This document shows, piece by piece, positions 1 to 12,011 of a stretch of 64,000 nt of DNA. The stretch lies in NCBI GenBank assembly GCA_964019695.1, contig OZ026514.1, positions 8,122,751-8,186,750 of the forward strand. Reading direction: 5' to 3'. Each line of letters opens with the position of its first letter. The stretch's first letter is position 1. The position numbers and the translations under genes were made by a program. This stretch comes from Loripinus fragilis (taxonomy: Eukaryota > Mollusca > Bivalvia > Lucinida > Lucinidae). The notes under the pieces were generated by a model. The model searched no databases, was not told where the DNA came from, and was given only the letters and a program-made list of their open reading frames with translations.

Positions 1-836
1 ATGTCGCAAACATCTCAAAGGGCATTTTACTGTTGTTGTTTTTTAATTCACAGTCACTTAGTGGGGCTATATTACCGAAAATTAAGGCATACACCTTCTT
101 TTACATTCCTTCTATGTGTATGTGGGCAGTTAAGGCGCTGGCGATTTTCCGCGGATGCGCAGGCTCGTCTGAGCCTTCGCTGCTCGCATATGCGATAGGT
201 ACCATAATCTCATGAACTGGCTTATTTGATGAAATTAAATATGTAAATATTAAAATCATAAAGATGCAGAATGGTGCTACAATCAATTAATTTCTTGGTA
301 CATGTATGTGCGTCTGTACGTACATTATACTGGTAATACACTAGTAGGACCTTCCATGTGCAGTTTCATGAGGACAAACAGACACACCGCGGTCGGCTCA
401 ACAAATTGTTAAAATGTTCAATTTTGAGGAATTTGATGCTTTTGATTGATAGGAATAGCCATTATAACATGTACTTAGAAAACCTCCGACAAGTTTTTAA
501 AGACAACAACGTACGTAGATGTCTAGAATTTTTATTTGGCTAGAGTCTTCATCCACTTTAAACTTTGTAAGTGAGCGAGACCCTGGCGAGATTGTGCAAA
601 CACACGTGCTCTCCTGAGCCTTCGCTGATCACGTCTGTCATAAGTACCAGCCCTGGGTCTGGGGCTCCGGGCAAGTCGATTTCATGCTCAGGTCCGAGCT
701 GTGTTCAAGAAAAGAGCACACGCATAGAATGATAGAAGTGCCCTCCGTGTCGCACGCGGCTTGGGCATATTGCCGAACTGGGAAATCCTTTAAAATTCTT
801 AAAAGGGATGGGAGGGTAGGGGGCGTCAGTCGGATC
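1..836. other. Intergenic, no gene recognised
   Basis: No splice-bounded coding exon or known domain was seen. Two related blocks around 150-200 and 590-645 share a 'GAGCCTTCGCTG' core followed by a short sequence ending in 'ATAAGTACC' or 'ATAGGTACC'. Similar text recurs near 46730-46800 and 47120-47180, so this is probably old dispersed repeat DNA. Confidence 0.5.
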
Positions 837-849
837 ACCTGAGAATCAC

Positions 850-1171
850 GTTGGGCCGCGTAGCGCAGTCGGTAACGTGTCTGGCTACAGATGCGTGTCT
901 GACTGCAGATCCAGGGGTTGCGAGTTCGATCCTGGCCCAGTACCATACTTTTGTGGAGATTGATCATGAAATAATTTCTACAGTCATTCTCCTCCTTCCG
1001 CTGATTTATTCAAGAAGGGTTGTTGTCAGTTACAAGCGAAAGTATGTGCACAAATTACTGGTTAACCGCTTGCTCAAGCCTGCCCAGGAAAAAGTGTGGT
1101 TAAGTGAACTGACCGTCCCGCAATGACCATAGCTGTTGACATGGGACGTAAAGAAAACAAACAAACAAAAA
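850..1171 (+). mobile_element. tRNA-derived SINE (family 1), complete copy with target-site duplication
   Basis: The 5' head is tRNA-like. A box TAGCGCAGTCGG is at 861-872 and B box GAGTTCGATCC at 922-932, the internal RNA polymerase III promoter. A roughly 210-bp body and an A-rich (ACAAA)n tail follow. The 13-bp sequence ACCTGAGAATCAC is perfectly duplicated on both sides (837-849 and 1172-1184), the expected mark of LINE-assisted insertion. A second complete copy lies inverted at 18336-18665, a 3' fragment at 16188-16252 and a diverged copy near 47290-47470. Open frames over it are incidental. Confidence 0.93.
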
Positions 1172-1184
1172 ACCTGAGAATCAC

Positions 1185-2290
1185 ACATTTTTCAGCCTTA
1201 AGGTAAGGGTAATGTACCGTGAATAAAAATGAGATGATGACCACGTGCGAGTTCTTGCAGGCATGTTGGTAAATATTAAATATACGGTGGCTTTATTTCC
1301 CGCATTGGATGTCTCGGTGAGAAAAATAACAAGCGACTTGTACGATTTTCTCTGCATTTTGCACAAAACCGAATGACCCATTGTGTTGCAAACGTCCACG
1401 GCAATCACTATACATCAACTTTTTTCATCCTCTCTCTCCTAAGTGATCGTCTCATTTTCCGCAACTCTCTCTCTCTCTTCGAGGCTGGTATTTTGAAAAA
1501 AACGAGTACGTGTCACAGCACACTATTGAGAATTGCTTCCGCGTGTGTCAATGTGCATAATTCACATACAATTAGCTGAATCGCGGTCTGAAGGTCAATG
1601 TTTGGTCAGTAATAAATAATGATCTCAGCCATTTGTGTGGATACATATACTCAACAGGGTTAGTCAGAGCAGTTTCGACTTGTCCGTGCATCGAGTTCGT
1701 CAATGCTGGTGACCTTGAATAATGTATAACGTCGCGCTCTTGCGAAATAGAACGTCACATGCCAGATTACCCATCTAAGTAGAATGGAACCTTCCAAATG
1801 TCGCTACCGCTCACGTGCCGTACGGTAGAAGTATACCGAACACAGATGTGACAAACAGATAAACAGACATCGATTTTCTGCCGAAAATAACGTGTGTTCG
1901 TAATTTTAGAAATTCACTTTTCCGAAAAAGGTCAGTGTTCGATTTTTTAGGATGTTTTAAAAATTATTTTCGGCGATAATTTTAGGTGTTCGTAATTTTA
2001 GAGTGTTCGAAATTTTAGAACATTTACCGTATTTAAATAAATAATACTATTTAAATAATACGTCTGCATATGCGATAAGCTCTTTCCCGCAAACTGGTTA
2101 TCAGCCTGCTGTGATGATAACCGGAAGTCATGTATTTTGAACGGAGAGAGATTATCATGCCCGGCACGTAACGTTGATCATTTGATGACGTCAGATGTAA
2201 ACAAGTGGCGTGACATTACGAAAAATTACGTCATTCCTCTGTTTTACTTACATTTTTTCACGCCAAACGCGTTGAAATAGTGAAATGAAA
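1185..2290. other. Intergenic, no gene recognised
   Basis: No coding exon was recognised. Around 1900-2030 there are imperfect direct and inverted copies of 'TTCGTAATTTTAGA' and 'TTCGAAATTTTAGAA', probably a degraded MITE. A small hairpin lies at 2098-2126, and a CRE-like TGACGTCA sits near 2184. Confidence 0.4.
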
Positions 2291-2456
2291 TATGTGATAA
2301 ACAGATTATAACATGGGGTTTTGGTTATCGCCCTCAGTATCAAACCTCGACCATTATCAGCCCTCGAGCTAAAGCTCTCGGGCTTATAATGGGGTCTCGG
2401 GTTGATACTTCGGGCGATAACCAAAATGCCATGAGATAATCTCTAATTATCACATG
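2291..2456. mobile_element. MITE-like palindromic element
   Basis: The two halves are reverse complements over about 75 bp. The outer arms are ATGTGATAA and TTATCACAT, and the inner arms share 'TTTTGGTTATCGCCC' and 'GGGCGATAACCAAAA'. The hairpin turn is near 2370. No coding content. The class is non-autonomous DNA transposon; the superfamily is unknown. Confidence 0.75.
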
Positions 2457-2699
2457 ACCTTGCATCTGGGAGTAATATAATGCCATGTATCAAAATCAAT
2501 AAACCATAAATGACATCCATAACAATGTTGCGTACATAATGAAAAAATCTTGAGGTTTCATGTGAAAAAAAACAAACCAGATTTCAAGGTAAGTTTAGCA
2601 CCATAAGATAAATAGAACCTAATATTTGTGCTCCAGCATTTTTGAATTTGTTAAATTTGTTGTGAAAGTGGTAAAATCCTCAGCATGCCTCACATTTTA

Positions 2700-2902
2700 C
2701 TGTAAAATTCAGAAATTTTCGCGAGAATTTTATTTTCGCGAATAGCGTTAAAAAACATATCTGCGACGTAAAAATTCGCGACTATGACATGATTTACCTT
2801 CATCAGTAAATGACAGAGTAATTTCATGAAGATTTTATTTTCACATAATATCATGGGAAGTTTCGCAAAAATAAAACCCTCGCGAAATTTCTGAATTTAC
2901 AG
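2700..2902. mobile_element. MITE with TA target duplication
   Basis: The left terminus CTGTAAAATTCAGAAATTTT pairs with the right terminus AATTTCTGAATTTACAG, giving terminal inverted repeats of about 25 bp that include CGCGA. TA dinucleotides flank both ends (2698-2699 and 2903-2904), as expected for Tc1/mariner/pogo-type elements. The 200-bp interior has no coding capacity. Confidence 0.8.
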
Positions 2903-2949
2903 TATCTCTTTTCCCCAACTTTTTAAACTCTTTCCTGGTAGTGGCAACT

Positions 2950-3090
2950 TTTGACATCTACTGATAACCTTTGCAAACAGTTTGGACCGGTTTGGATCCA
3001 AACCACATGACAATATGATAGTGTTCCTGAACTAAAGTTTTGAAAATAAGTTTAATTTTGAAAAAGTCAACAGATGACAACAAAGGCAAG
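2950..3090 (-). mobile_element. MITE family 2 copy, inverted
   Basis: Contains 'GATAACCTTTGCAAACAGTTT' in reverse orientation relative to copies at 10106-10252, 32148-32292 and 34282-34407, which share 'GATCTGGGTCCAAACTGTTT'. The family has short inverted ends around CTGCTGAT and a central GATCTGG hairpin. Confidence 0.6.
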
Positions 3091-3182
3091 AAAAATTACT
3101 CAACATGCAAAAATTCATAAATTCAATAAAACACAAGCATTCAAGTAAGATCCTTAATTACAAACAATAATGTTCTCAACCA

Positions 3183-3208
3183 TTATATATATATATATAT
3201 ATATATAT
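3183..3208. repeat. (AT)n microsatellite
   Basis: About 13 uninterrupted TA dinucleotides, directly visible. Confidence 0.9.
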
Positions 3209-3209
3209 T

Positions 3210-4440
3210 AGGTCAACATGTTCCAGTCATTCTGTGCTTTTAGAAAGCATAACTTTTTTGTTTGTTTGTATTTTTTATGCCTCGTAAATCTGTGTAACAA
3301 TTCAAATGCAAAAGTTTAATTATGTTCTAAATTATCCTTTACCACATAGAGACACCTTTTAAAACTTTTGCAAAACAGAGCGGACCCAGATCAGGCAGCT
3401 CTTATATGAGCTGCTTACAAGAGCTGCATAATCAGGGTCTACTCTGTCGAAGGAGACCAACTAGTAGCCCCTGGGCTGTTTTGAAACCTTGTAAAATAAA
3501 TAAAGCATTAAATTTAATTCTCTGTTTGCTTATGGAAATATGATTAGATAAGATCCTACTCCAGTGGATCTGACAAGCAATTTCTTTGTTCTATGTACAA
3601 ACGTGAGCGTTTATTTATATAAATATCCATAGTGGGTGGAGCTTAGCATGAATATTCATGAAGAGTTTAAAAAATCTTGTATAAAACAAAGTAATAAATC
3701 TGCCCTAAAACTCCTGTTTCAATATTCTCGGCAACAGAATGGTTAATATACAAATGCAAACATAAGAATTAACTCAGATAATAGCATAAAGTAATAATAC
3801 CACTGAATTCTCATGATTTCTATGCACTTTGGTCAAATCAGAACCCTTTATCAAGCAGTTTTATTGATCAGTTAATAAAGAGGCGTCTATAAGATTTTAC
3901 TCGATTTCAACTGAAACTTTACCAAAAAATTGCTGGTATAACATTATAAATAGCCAATTAACCTACATTTGGTCTCTCTAAACAAAATGATGTCTGCTTT
4001 TAAAGGGATAAAATGGCTAAAAATCGATATTTTTCTTACCAAAAATAAATTCACTGTTTTAGAACAATTAATTCATCAAATCAAGGTTATCTAGGTACAA
4101 AGTACATTGAAAATATGCGTTGGAATGAATTCTATCAGTTTTAATAGTACCATTCTTTTTTTCGAGTGACCCGACAAAATTCAACAGATATTCTATGGAA
4201 AACTAATAATATGCGTCTGACCCAGAGGTCAGTATTTTCGCACCTGCATATTGTTCCGCGGAACCATGTGCTAGAAAGACAACACATGGTCTGTAAAAAA
4301 GCACCTCACACAAATAATATTCGCTAGTGATTATATCACACAATGGAAGGAATCTTTAATGGATCAAAATGTAGTGTAAGCATGGGAAAGCACGAAGAAA
4401 GGTAGGTGATGCTAAAAGTCGTATCTGGACTAAAGATTCC
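3210..4440. other. AT-rich intergenic DNA, no gene recognised
   Basis: No coding exon, domain or clear repeat boundary was recognised. The composition is strongly AT-rich and stop codons are frequent in all frames. Confidence 0.45.
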
Positions 4441-4444
4441 AGAT

Positions 4445-7400
4445 AAAGGACCAGTGTCTATAAGGCCTGTTTCACGGCCACTATGAATTTCCTTTAAACT
4501 TTGTGTAATAAAAGAAGTATGTCTTAGCTGTAAAATGATGAAATGTTGGATCAATAGATGAAGTTTTCTGAGTTGTATATTCATTTGAAGTGGGTGGGGT
4601 AATTCCACCCCAAACTGGGTTATGTAAAGAAAACGACTATATTTTTATAACCATATGTAGCTTGGAATCAGCCATTTCAAGATTATTAATGGGATATCAG
4701 ATATAAAAAGTGACACTTATAATATATAAAAATATTTATAAATGATAAGTATATACTCACTTGAAAGTCATACCAAAATTTTTGTATTTTTTCTTCTCCA
4801 ACTTTGCGAAAAACCACAACATCTATTCATGCTTGAATGAATTCAATTGATGTTTAGAGGTTACATGGTATATAAGATGGTAATTATAGAATTATGAAGA
4901 ATTGTTTCCATGGTGATTACATTAAGAGTTATCTGCCCGCAAAACCAGGGATTTTATTTTTTTTTCTTTATTTTCTTTAGAGTGGGTATACATGCATTAG
5001 AGATTTTAGATACACAATTGCTTCTGAAGTAAACAATGATTGGTCATTGTGTGTAGAATAAAACAAAGGTTTCAGATAGCTGATATGACCTTGTGGTCAA
5101 AGGTCAAGGTCACTAACACTTAGAACTTGTCCATGGCTTAAAACGTGAATACCTCTTTCATTTTTTGACCTAGTGTGAACATATTCGCACAAATACTTTC
5201 CTATCATGTGTAGATTACAACAAAAGTCTCAGAATATTGATTCGACCTTGAAATCCAGGGTCAAAGTCAAATATTCTTAAAAATTGTCACATTGCTCATA
5301 GTGCAAACTCCTCTTTGGTGTATTCATGGGATGTGTTCCTATTTAACACAACAATTGCGTCTGATGTGCAGATTGAAACAAAGGTTTCAGATAGCTGATA
5401 TGACCTTGTGGTCAAAGGTCAAGGTCACACATACTTAGAACTTGTCTATGGCTCAAACGCGAATTCCTCTTTCATATTTTGACCTAGTGTGAACATATTT
5501 GCCACAATGATTATACATCATGTGTAGATTACAACAAACGTCTCAGAATATGGATATGATCTTGAAATCAAGGGTAATAGTCAAACATTATTAAAAACTG
5601 TCACACTGCTAATAATCCAAGTAAGTAAGGGTGCAAACTCCTCTTTGGCGTATTCATGGGATGTGTTCCTACATAGCACAACAAGTACGTATGATTTGTA
5701 GACTAAACGAAGCTTTCAGATAGCTGATATGACCTTGTGGTCATAGGTCAAGGTACTTAAAACCTGTAAAATTGATCGAAATTCAAACATCTTCATTTAT
5801 TTTGATCTAGGGTGTTTATATTCACCACAATGTTTGCAAATCATATGTTGATTGCAACAAACGTCTCAGAATATATTTATGGCCTTCAAGTTAAGGGTCA
5901 AAGTTAAATATTTCTTAAAATCTGTCTTACGGCTCATAACACAAACTCCACATTCGTGCATTGATGGAGTGCTTTCATATTAAGCATAATGATTGCTTAT
6001 GAAGCGTAGTTTAAAACCAAGGTTTCATATTGCTGATGGGACCTTGAAGTCAACGCCAATGCCGCACTTGCATAAAAACTATATACAGCTCTTCTGTCAT
6101 TTCTTGAGCGAGAGTGTTCATATTTGGCAGAATGATTTCCTATAGTGTATTGTTTGTTTGATTTGATCCTGATCATCCCAGTCAATATTTTTCCAGTCAA
6201 GTCATATCAGGATGGCTCTTTCTTGGGTTGAACTGGCACTTAGCAGGATTTAATGTGTCTTGCCTGTCATGTCTATTTCATGCAGCCTTGTGGTCACCTG
6301 TTGGGAAGGGCTGACCTCTTGGCTCCCTTGCATGTTATGTTTTCGTGTTGTTTTTGTCACCTTCCCATACCATACCGTGTCCTGGGTCATGTGTGTTACT
6401 TAATTGTATAAATTCCTTACCTTTGCCTTCTTCTTTACTTTGCTCACGAACAATATGCAGTTCCACCTATGAGACTCAAACCCGCAACCCTTCTATCTCG
6501 ACTCAAGCATTCTACCACTGGGCACTGCACTCGCATATTGTGTGGTGAACAGATAAAAGTTTCAGATTACTGCTATGACCTTGGAGTAAAAGGTCTAGGT
6601 CAATATATCTTACAAATGTTGACGTGAGTTCCTTTAATCATTTTTGTTAGAGGATGTCCATATATACCGAAAAGATTTCTTAAGGTGGGTACATTAAAAT
6701 GAAGGTTTCAGAGCACCAATATGACCGTGGGATCAAATGTCAAGGTATTTAAAATCGGTCCTACGGCTCGCAACATGAACTTCTGTATTCTTTGATAGAG
6801 AATCTATCGATTCAAATTACCTATATAAAAATATTATCAGGTTGTTTGGCCTCTTGTGCCACTCCTCTTACTTTTTCGATGGAGGATATTCATATTTGCA
6901 ACAGTGTTTGTCTGAGGTATGTAGATGACAAGAAACTCTCTGTGTTCCAGTCAAATGTCAACTATTTAAAACTCAAAAATATTCAAAAATATTTAAATTC
7001 TGGTTCTATGGCTTGTTAAGTGAGTATCCTTTACTAGTTTCGATGAAGATAATATATATTTTGCACACTTATTGCCTTAATGTTTAGATATCATCAATGG
7101 TTTCAGGTCGCTGTCATGATATATTATTCAAAGGTCAAGGTCAAAATATTTGCATTTAGAGCAATTGACAGGTTTTAAGTATGTGTGGCCTTGACCTTTG
7201 ACCTAAAGGTCATATCAGCTATCTTAAGCCTTCATTTTAATCAACACATTATATGCAATTATTGTGCTAAATATAAACACACCTCATCAATGCACGAAAG
7301 AGGAGTTTGTATTATGAGCAGTGTGACAGATTTTAAGAATATTTTTGACTTTGACCCTTGATTTTAAGGTCATATCCATAATCTGAGACTTTTATTGTAA

Positions 7401-8168
7401 TCTTCACATGATATGCAATCATTGTAGCAAATATGAATATGTGTAGTCAAAAAATGAAAGAGGTGTTGACGTTTTGAGCCGTAGACAAGTTTTTAGTATT
7501 AGTGGCCTTGACCTTTGACTTCCAGATCATATCAACGATGTGAAACCTTTGTTTTATTCTAGACACTATTAGCAACCATTGTGTAACCTAAGAGCAATGA
7601 TGTATCTAAAATCTCTAATGCATGTATCCCACCCTAAAATTTGGAAAAAAAAATAAAAAAATACCTGGTTTTGTGGGCAGATAACTCTTAAAATAATTAC
7701 CATGGAAACAATTCTTCATAATTCTATAATAACCATTTTATATACTATGTAACCTATAAACATCAATTGAATCCATTCAAGCATGAATAGATGTTGTGGT
7801 TTTTTGCAAAGTTGGAGAAAAAAAAATACTAAAATTGTGTTATGACTTTCAAGTGAGTATATACTTATCATTTATAAATATTTTAAAACATCATAAGTGT
7901 CAGTTTTTATATCTGATATCCCATAAATAATCTTGAAATGGATGATTCCCAGCTACATATGGTTATAAAAATATAGTCGTTTTCGTAGCATAACCCTGTT
8001 TGGGGTGGAATTACCCCACCCACTTCAAATGAATATACAACTCAGAAAACTTCATCTATTGATCCAGCATTTCATCACTTTACAGCTAAGTTATACTACT
8101 TTTATTACACAAAGTTTAAAGGAAATTCATAGTGGCCGTGAAACAGGCCTTATAGACACTGGTCCTTT
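4445..8168. mobile_element. Large foldback element with internal TGACCTTG-type tandem repeats
   Basis: The left end (from 4445, AAAGGACCAGTGTCTATAAG) is the reverse complement of the right end (to 8168, ACACTGGTCCTTT). The match runs inward for nearly 1 kb on each side: through the 'GGGTGGGGTAATTCCACCCC' block (near 4590 and 8005), the 'CATCAATTGAAT' block, and into repeat units carrying 'TTTCAGATAGCTGATATGACC' and 'GTCAAAGGTCAAGGTCA' (5068, 5381, 5714 on the left; inverted near 7200 and 7510 on the right). The roughly 1.8-kb middle holds more diverged units and a SINE (6130-6536). No transposase frame is present. No target duplication was identified, so the exact ends are uncertain. Confidence 0.75.
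6130..6536 (-). mobile_element. tRNA-derived SINE (family 2/3 composite), minus strand
   Basis: Read on the minus strand from 6536, the head is tRNA-like. It has 'CAGTGGTAGAATGC' (A-box region) and 'GGGTTTGAGTCTC' (B-box region). The body shares 'GGGAAGGGCTGACCTCTTGG' and 'CCTGGGTCA' with 35490-35640 and, inverted, with 63720-63915. The 3' part near 6170-6270 resembles the 3' half of the SINEs at 15155-15350 and 33607-33829 ('GGTTGAACTGGCA'). Confidence 0.7.
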
Positions 8169-8179
8169 GCAGGTCTTTT

Positions 8180-9319
8180 CTGAACCTATGAGAATATCTC
8201 GTCTGGCGATATGTAAACATTGGGTTTCCGAGGCAAAATATACATTTATACGCTGTTATATTATATAAACCGAAGTAGGATGTAGATTGCCATATTCATG
8301 AAGAATGATTATTTGCAAATATGCGAGTATTAACGCCACAACTAAAAAGACAACGCGACAAAAATCACTTTCCATACAAACTGCAAATTATTGCAAGGCT
8401 CCTGTAGGGAACATTTCCTGTGTTAAGAAGAATGCGTAAACGTCGCTGTTCAAAAGGCTACTACACATTTTATCAGACAAATAGTTAGCGCTAAAGTCTT
8501 CGATACTTTATAAAATTATAATTGTATTACTCTATCTATAATTCATTAGTGTGTACAACATACACTGTGTCAAAATAGAATAGTACACTCTACTGCAATT
8601 TCCCGTTGAGAGCCTCGATTCCTTTTTGTGTAGTATTTTACGGATTTTTACATCGTTTCAAGCTGATAACTATCACACATTTGCATCTATGAATGCAATC
8701 TGGTTATTTGTGGTGTAGAAATGATATGCAATGGTTTTTGCAGCCCTAAATGCCAATTTGTTTGCAAATCGCAATACAAATAAAATCAGGAAGCCAGCTC
8801 CCATGAATGACAGTTTGTTATGAAATACCTTGCCCATGCCCAGTACCTCAATTATAAAGTACGGCGAAAACTTCCGAAAATCTGGGGAGATTTTGTCTTC
8901 TGCATTTTCAGATTGTTTATTTTCATATTTTCTGTTGTTGCGACTTTTTTAATTTGTCAACAAAGGTACAGAACGGCATTAATCTGCATTCTAGACATAT
9001 AGAAAAACTTTGATACGTTTCTGTGAGAGTACAAATGGTCAACTTCTGAGCCATTTTATCCCTTTTTAAATGTTTTGATCTCACATTATTCCTGCGCCAT
9101 AGGTCCAGATACACACAAAAATTAGCATAAAATTATTGTGAATATTTTCTTATCCATTGGTTTAAACATTAATTATTTTGTTTTGGGCACTCAAAACTCA
9201 ATATTTACGACACACTATTAAACTGCTGAGCACAAAGTTTTTGCAAACAAAAGCATTTGCAAAATGGCCATTCCAGGCTGCACTACCCATTCACTGGATA
9301 GCAGCAGCACATGCACATT
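8180..9319. other. AT-rich intergenic DNA, no gene recognised
   Basis: No supported coding exon, RNA gene or repeat was recognised. Short open frames here have no recognisable domain and no splice context. Confidence 0.4.
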
Positions 9320-9736
9320 CACACTGGTAAATGTATACGTCGATTTGGTGGTATTTACACGTATTGCCGGTACTTCATAGACCAGAAGTGGTAGATATTG
9401 GTGTTAATACTATATAGAAAAACATGCCATATGCCTAAAGGACTATAGAATTAGATAATTTTTAAGTATTCATTATGTGCATGGCGATTTATGTAAGCAT
9501 TTAGGAATAAATTCGAGTACAGATCATCCAGATCGGTACTCGAATCTATTCCTAAATGCTTACATAAATCGCCATGTGCATGTCGGATACTTAAAAATGA
9601 TCTTATTCTATAGTCCTTTAGGCATATGGCATGTTTTTCTATATAGTATTAACACCAATACCTACCACTTCCGGTCTATGAAGTACCGGCAATACACGTA
9701 AATACCACCAAATCGACGTATACATTTACCAGTGTG
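9320..9736. repeat. Long near-perfect palindrome (about 200-bp arms, 15-nt loop)
   Basis: The left arm (9320-9520, beginning CACACTGGTAAATGTATACG) and the right arm (9536-9736, ending CGTATACATTTACCAGTGTG) are reverse complements with only a few mismatches. The loop is 9521-9535. No coding domain. It could be a foldback/MITE element. The very short loop and high arm identity suggest recent origin, or an assembly fold-back artefact. Confidence 0.9.
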
Positions 9737-10105
9737 ACATCTTAAGATGGATTTTACACATATAGGATACTTTACACATATACCAAAAACATATGATCTG
9801 GTTAGTAAGTATATCTATCATATGACATTACTGTTATTCGGTGGATATGCTATGACCACAAGTTACATAACATTTTCAGCAAAACAAGTAACGTCATCAC
9901 AAAGTCGGTGACAGCAATGCAAATTTTCATTGAAATAAACAAACTTTGAAGGGGATAAAATCACATTTAAAAGGTCATATGATAAACAGAATCTCTCACT
10001 TGTGATCATTTCAAAGGCTTGTTTAATTATTTCATACGAATTGATCACTCCTGTAAGATCTGCTTAACTCTTTGTATGCTGGGTAATCTTACATGATTTT
10101 TTGTT

Positions 10106-10252
10106 GGCTGCTGAATTTTATCAAAATTAACTTTTTCAAAAAAAAAAATTGTGAACACTATCAGTGTCAAACAGTTGGGATCCAGATAATGACCAATGTT
10201 CTGTCTGTCCTGATCTGGGCCCAAACTGTTTGCAAAGGTTATCAGCAGACGA
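10106..10252 (+). mobile_element. MITE family 2 copy
   Basis: Ends GCTGCTGAATTTT and GTTATCAGCAGAC are inverted. The interior has a GATCCAGAT / ATCTGGGCCCAAACTGTTT hairpin block as in the other copies of the family. Confidence 0.65.
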
Positions 10253-10732
10253 CAGAAGCCTCCACTAGCAGGCAAAGAATAAAAGTGAGTAAAAAAAGTA
10301 TTCTTTATTTACCGAGGGTAACCCAATTGGAGGTACCAAGCTTCCTTGGGGCCTTCTTTAACAAGTTAACAAACAATGTATAGACATTAATACATAGAAC
10401 AGAAACTCAAAACATGTAGGCATGAAGCATTATGAAATTAAAATTAATATTGATGAGCCGTGACAAAGAAAATGGTATGTTTGTCCTCTTCAAAAACATT
10501 CATCAGATACCCTGCCATTAAACGGCCCTTATATTAAGGTCTTGATTCATACTATTGTAAGGTTGTATATCATATGTGAGCGAATATGGAAGGCCCAGAC
10601 GAGACTGTGACAATACAATCTCGCCTGGTCCCTCGCCACTACTCAAAAAATATGATAAGTACCATGTTCACATGGCTGGCTGATATGACTGGCTCATTTT
10701 AAGTTAAAACAAGATATACAACACAATGATGC

Positions 10733-10733
<1 letters not shown>

Positions 10734-10777
<44 letters not shown>
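10734..10777. repeat. (AG)n microsatellite
   Basis: A run of about 20 GA dinucleotides with a single A interruption. Confidence 0.9.
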
Positions 10778-10836
10778 ATGCACAAACAATAATGACCATG
10801 TGACGATGGAGGCTTATAAATTCATGTAGTGCTATG

Positions 10837-11085
10837 TCACATTTTTAGCCATTCAGTGCATTTCCTTACATATGTATCCAATGATGATGCCAGCTTCATA
10901 CTAGTTGGAAGACAATTCCAGACTACCACACCTATTCCATTGACAAACTTTACTTTTGTACAAAAGTTATTCATTAACAGGATAAAACATCTAACTTTTG
11001 TACAAAAGTTATTCATTAACAGGATAAAACATCTAACTTTTGTACAAAAGTTATTCATTAACAGGATAAAACATTCTTTTCCCAT
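10837..11085 (-). pseudogene. Possible LINE reverse-transcriptase C-terminal relic containing a 42-bp triplication
   Basis: The minus-strand frame ends in a sequence like the extreme C-terminus of non-LTR retrotransposon ORF2 proteins ('VWNCLPTSMKLASSLDTYVR' then 'KCTEWLKM'). The usual form there is 'WN-S/C-LP-x-x-(I/M)K-x-A-x-S-L-x-x-F/Y'. Upstream of it the frame is a 14-residue peptide repeated three times, created by the tandem 42-bp repeat and not by coding selection. No RT core is nearby. Short and uncertain. Confidence 0.4.
10952..11077. repeat. Three tandem copies of a 42-bp unit with a 16-bp palindrome
   Basis: Units start at 10952, 10994 and 11036 and are essentially identical. Each begins with the perfect palindrome ACTTTTGTACAAAAGT. 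Because 42 is a multiple of 3, the unit stays open in frames on both strands. Confidence 0.92.
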
Positions 11086-11099
11086 ATATTATCGCTTGC

Positions 11100-11885
11100 C
11101 AAGCCCGAGTGTGACAATTAATGTGTTGCAGCCCGAACTGCGAAGCGGAAAAGAATGTTTTATCGTCATTGTTTTATATATTCCTTTCCAGCACACCAGG
11201 CTTAAATGGCAATGAAGCCCTCTGTTGTCGTATATATGAAACCCACGGTCAGTTATTGGTCAATGATCAGCCGCATTGTGACACATTAAATTTCGATGAA
11301 ATGTACAACTGTCAGTGATTGAAACATGTCCAGTTTCTATAGTATACATTTATTAGGTTTGTTATATGACTGGAGAGAATCCAGTTTCCTGATTGGTTCA
11401 ATTTGTCTTTATAAATCTCTATGTCTACCTGCAAACCAGTCTAAACTGGCCTACAAGTTAATATTGCATGAAAACCAGCTCAAACTAGTTTCAAGAAGTT
11501 AATATTTTGACACTTTTCTAAAATCACCCCTCTGGAGAGCTAAAAATAGCATAATGAGTATAAAAATAGCATGTGCTGCATGAAATTGACATGGTTTTCT
11601 GTTTCAAATCCCAACAGGTAAACTAAAGACTTTCATGAATTTTAACAACTGTTTTGTTACGCTTAGTTGGTTCATTTATCCTTGTTTGAATAAATAAAAT
11701 GTAAAAAAAAAAGTTTTACAATTAAATTTTACATTCACATTCAGGGAATTAACAAACATTTCAAAATTCAAAATACTACATTAAAATACAGTTAATAAAA
11801 CTTGTGAGAAAGTCCTTAGGTTGAAGGTTGAACATGACTTCAACAACAAAAGTGAAAGTAGAACATTTTCATTCTTAGTTGAAAG
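11100..11885. other. Intergenic, no gene recognised
   Basis: A short open frame at 11121-11318 has no recognisable domain. A second look shows only AT-rich sequence with near-repeats such as 'CCAGTCTAAACTGG' and 'CCAGCTCAAACTAG' near 11440-11490. Confidence 0.4.
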
Positions 11886-11889
11886 TCAT

Positions 11890-12006
11890 ATTGACTTCAA
11901 TTTCGGTAGACATGAGGATTTACCTACCCTTAAAAGTGATATTCACCTCGGTAATTATCACTTTTTCGGGTAGATAAATCCTCATGTCAACCTCATTGAA
12001 GTCAAT
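11890..12006. repeat. Inverted repeat / MITE
   Basis: ATTGACTTCAATTTCGGTAG and its inner continuation (CATGAGGATTTACCTACCC) are matched in reverse complement by GGGTAGATAAATCCTCATG and TTGAAGTCAAT on the right. Arms are about 45 bp, with a turn near 11950. Confidence 0.8.
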
Positions 12007-12011
12007 AATTG

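Noticed and set aside
861..932. Functional tRNA gene
   Set aside because: The A and B boxes are present, but the acceptor stem does not close, a SINE body follows, and a 13-bp duplication shows retroposition.
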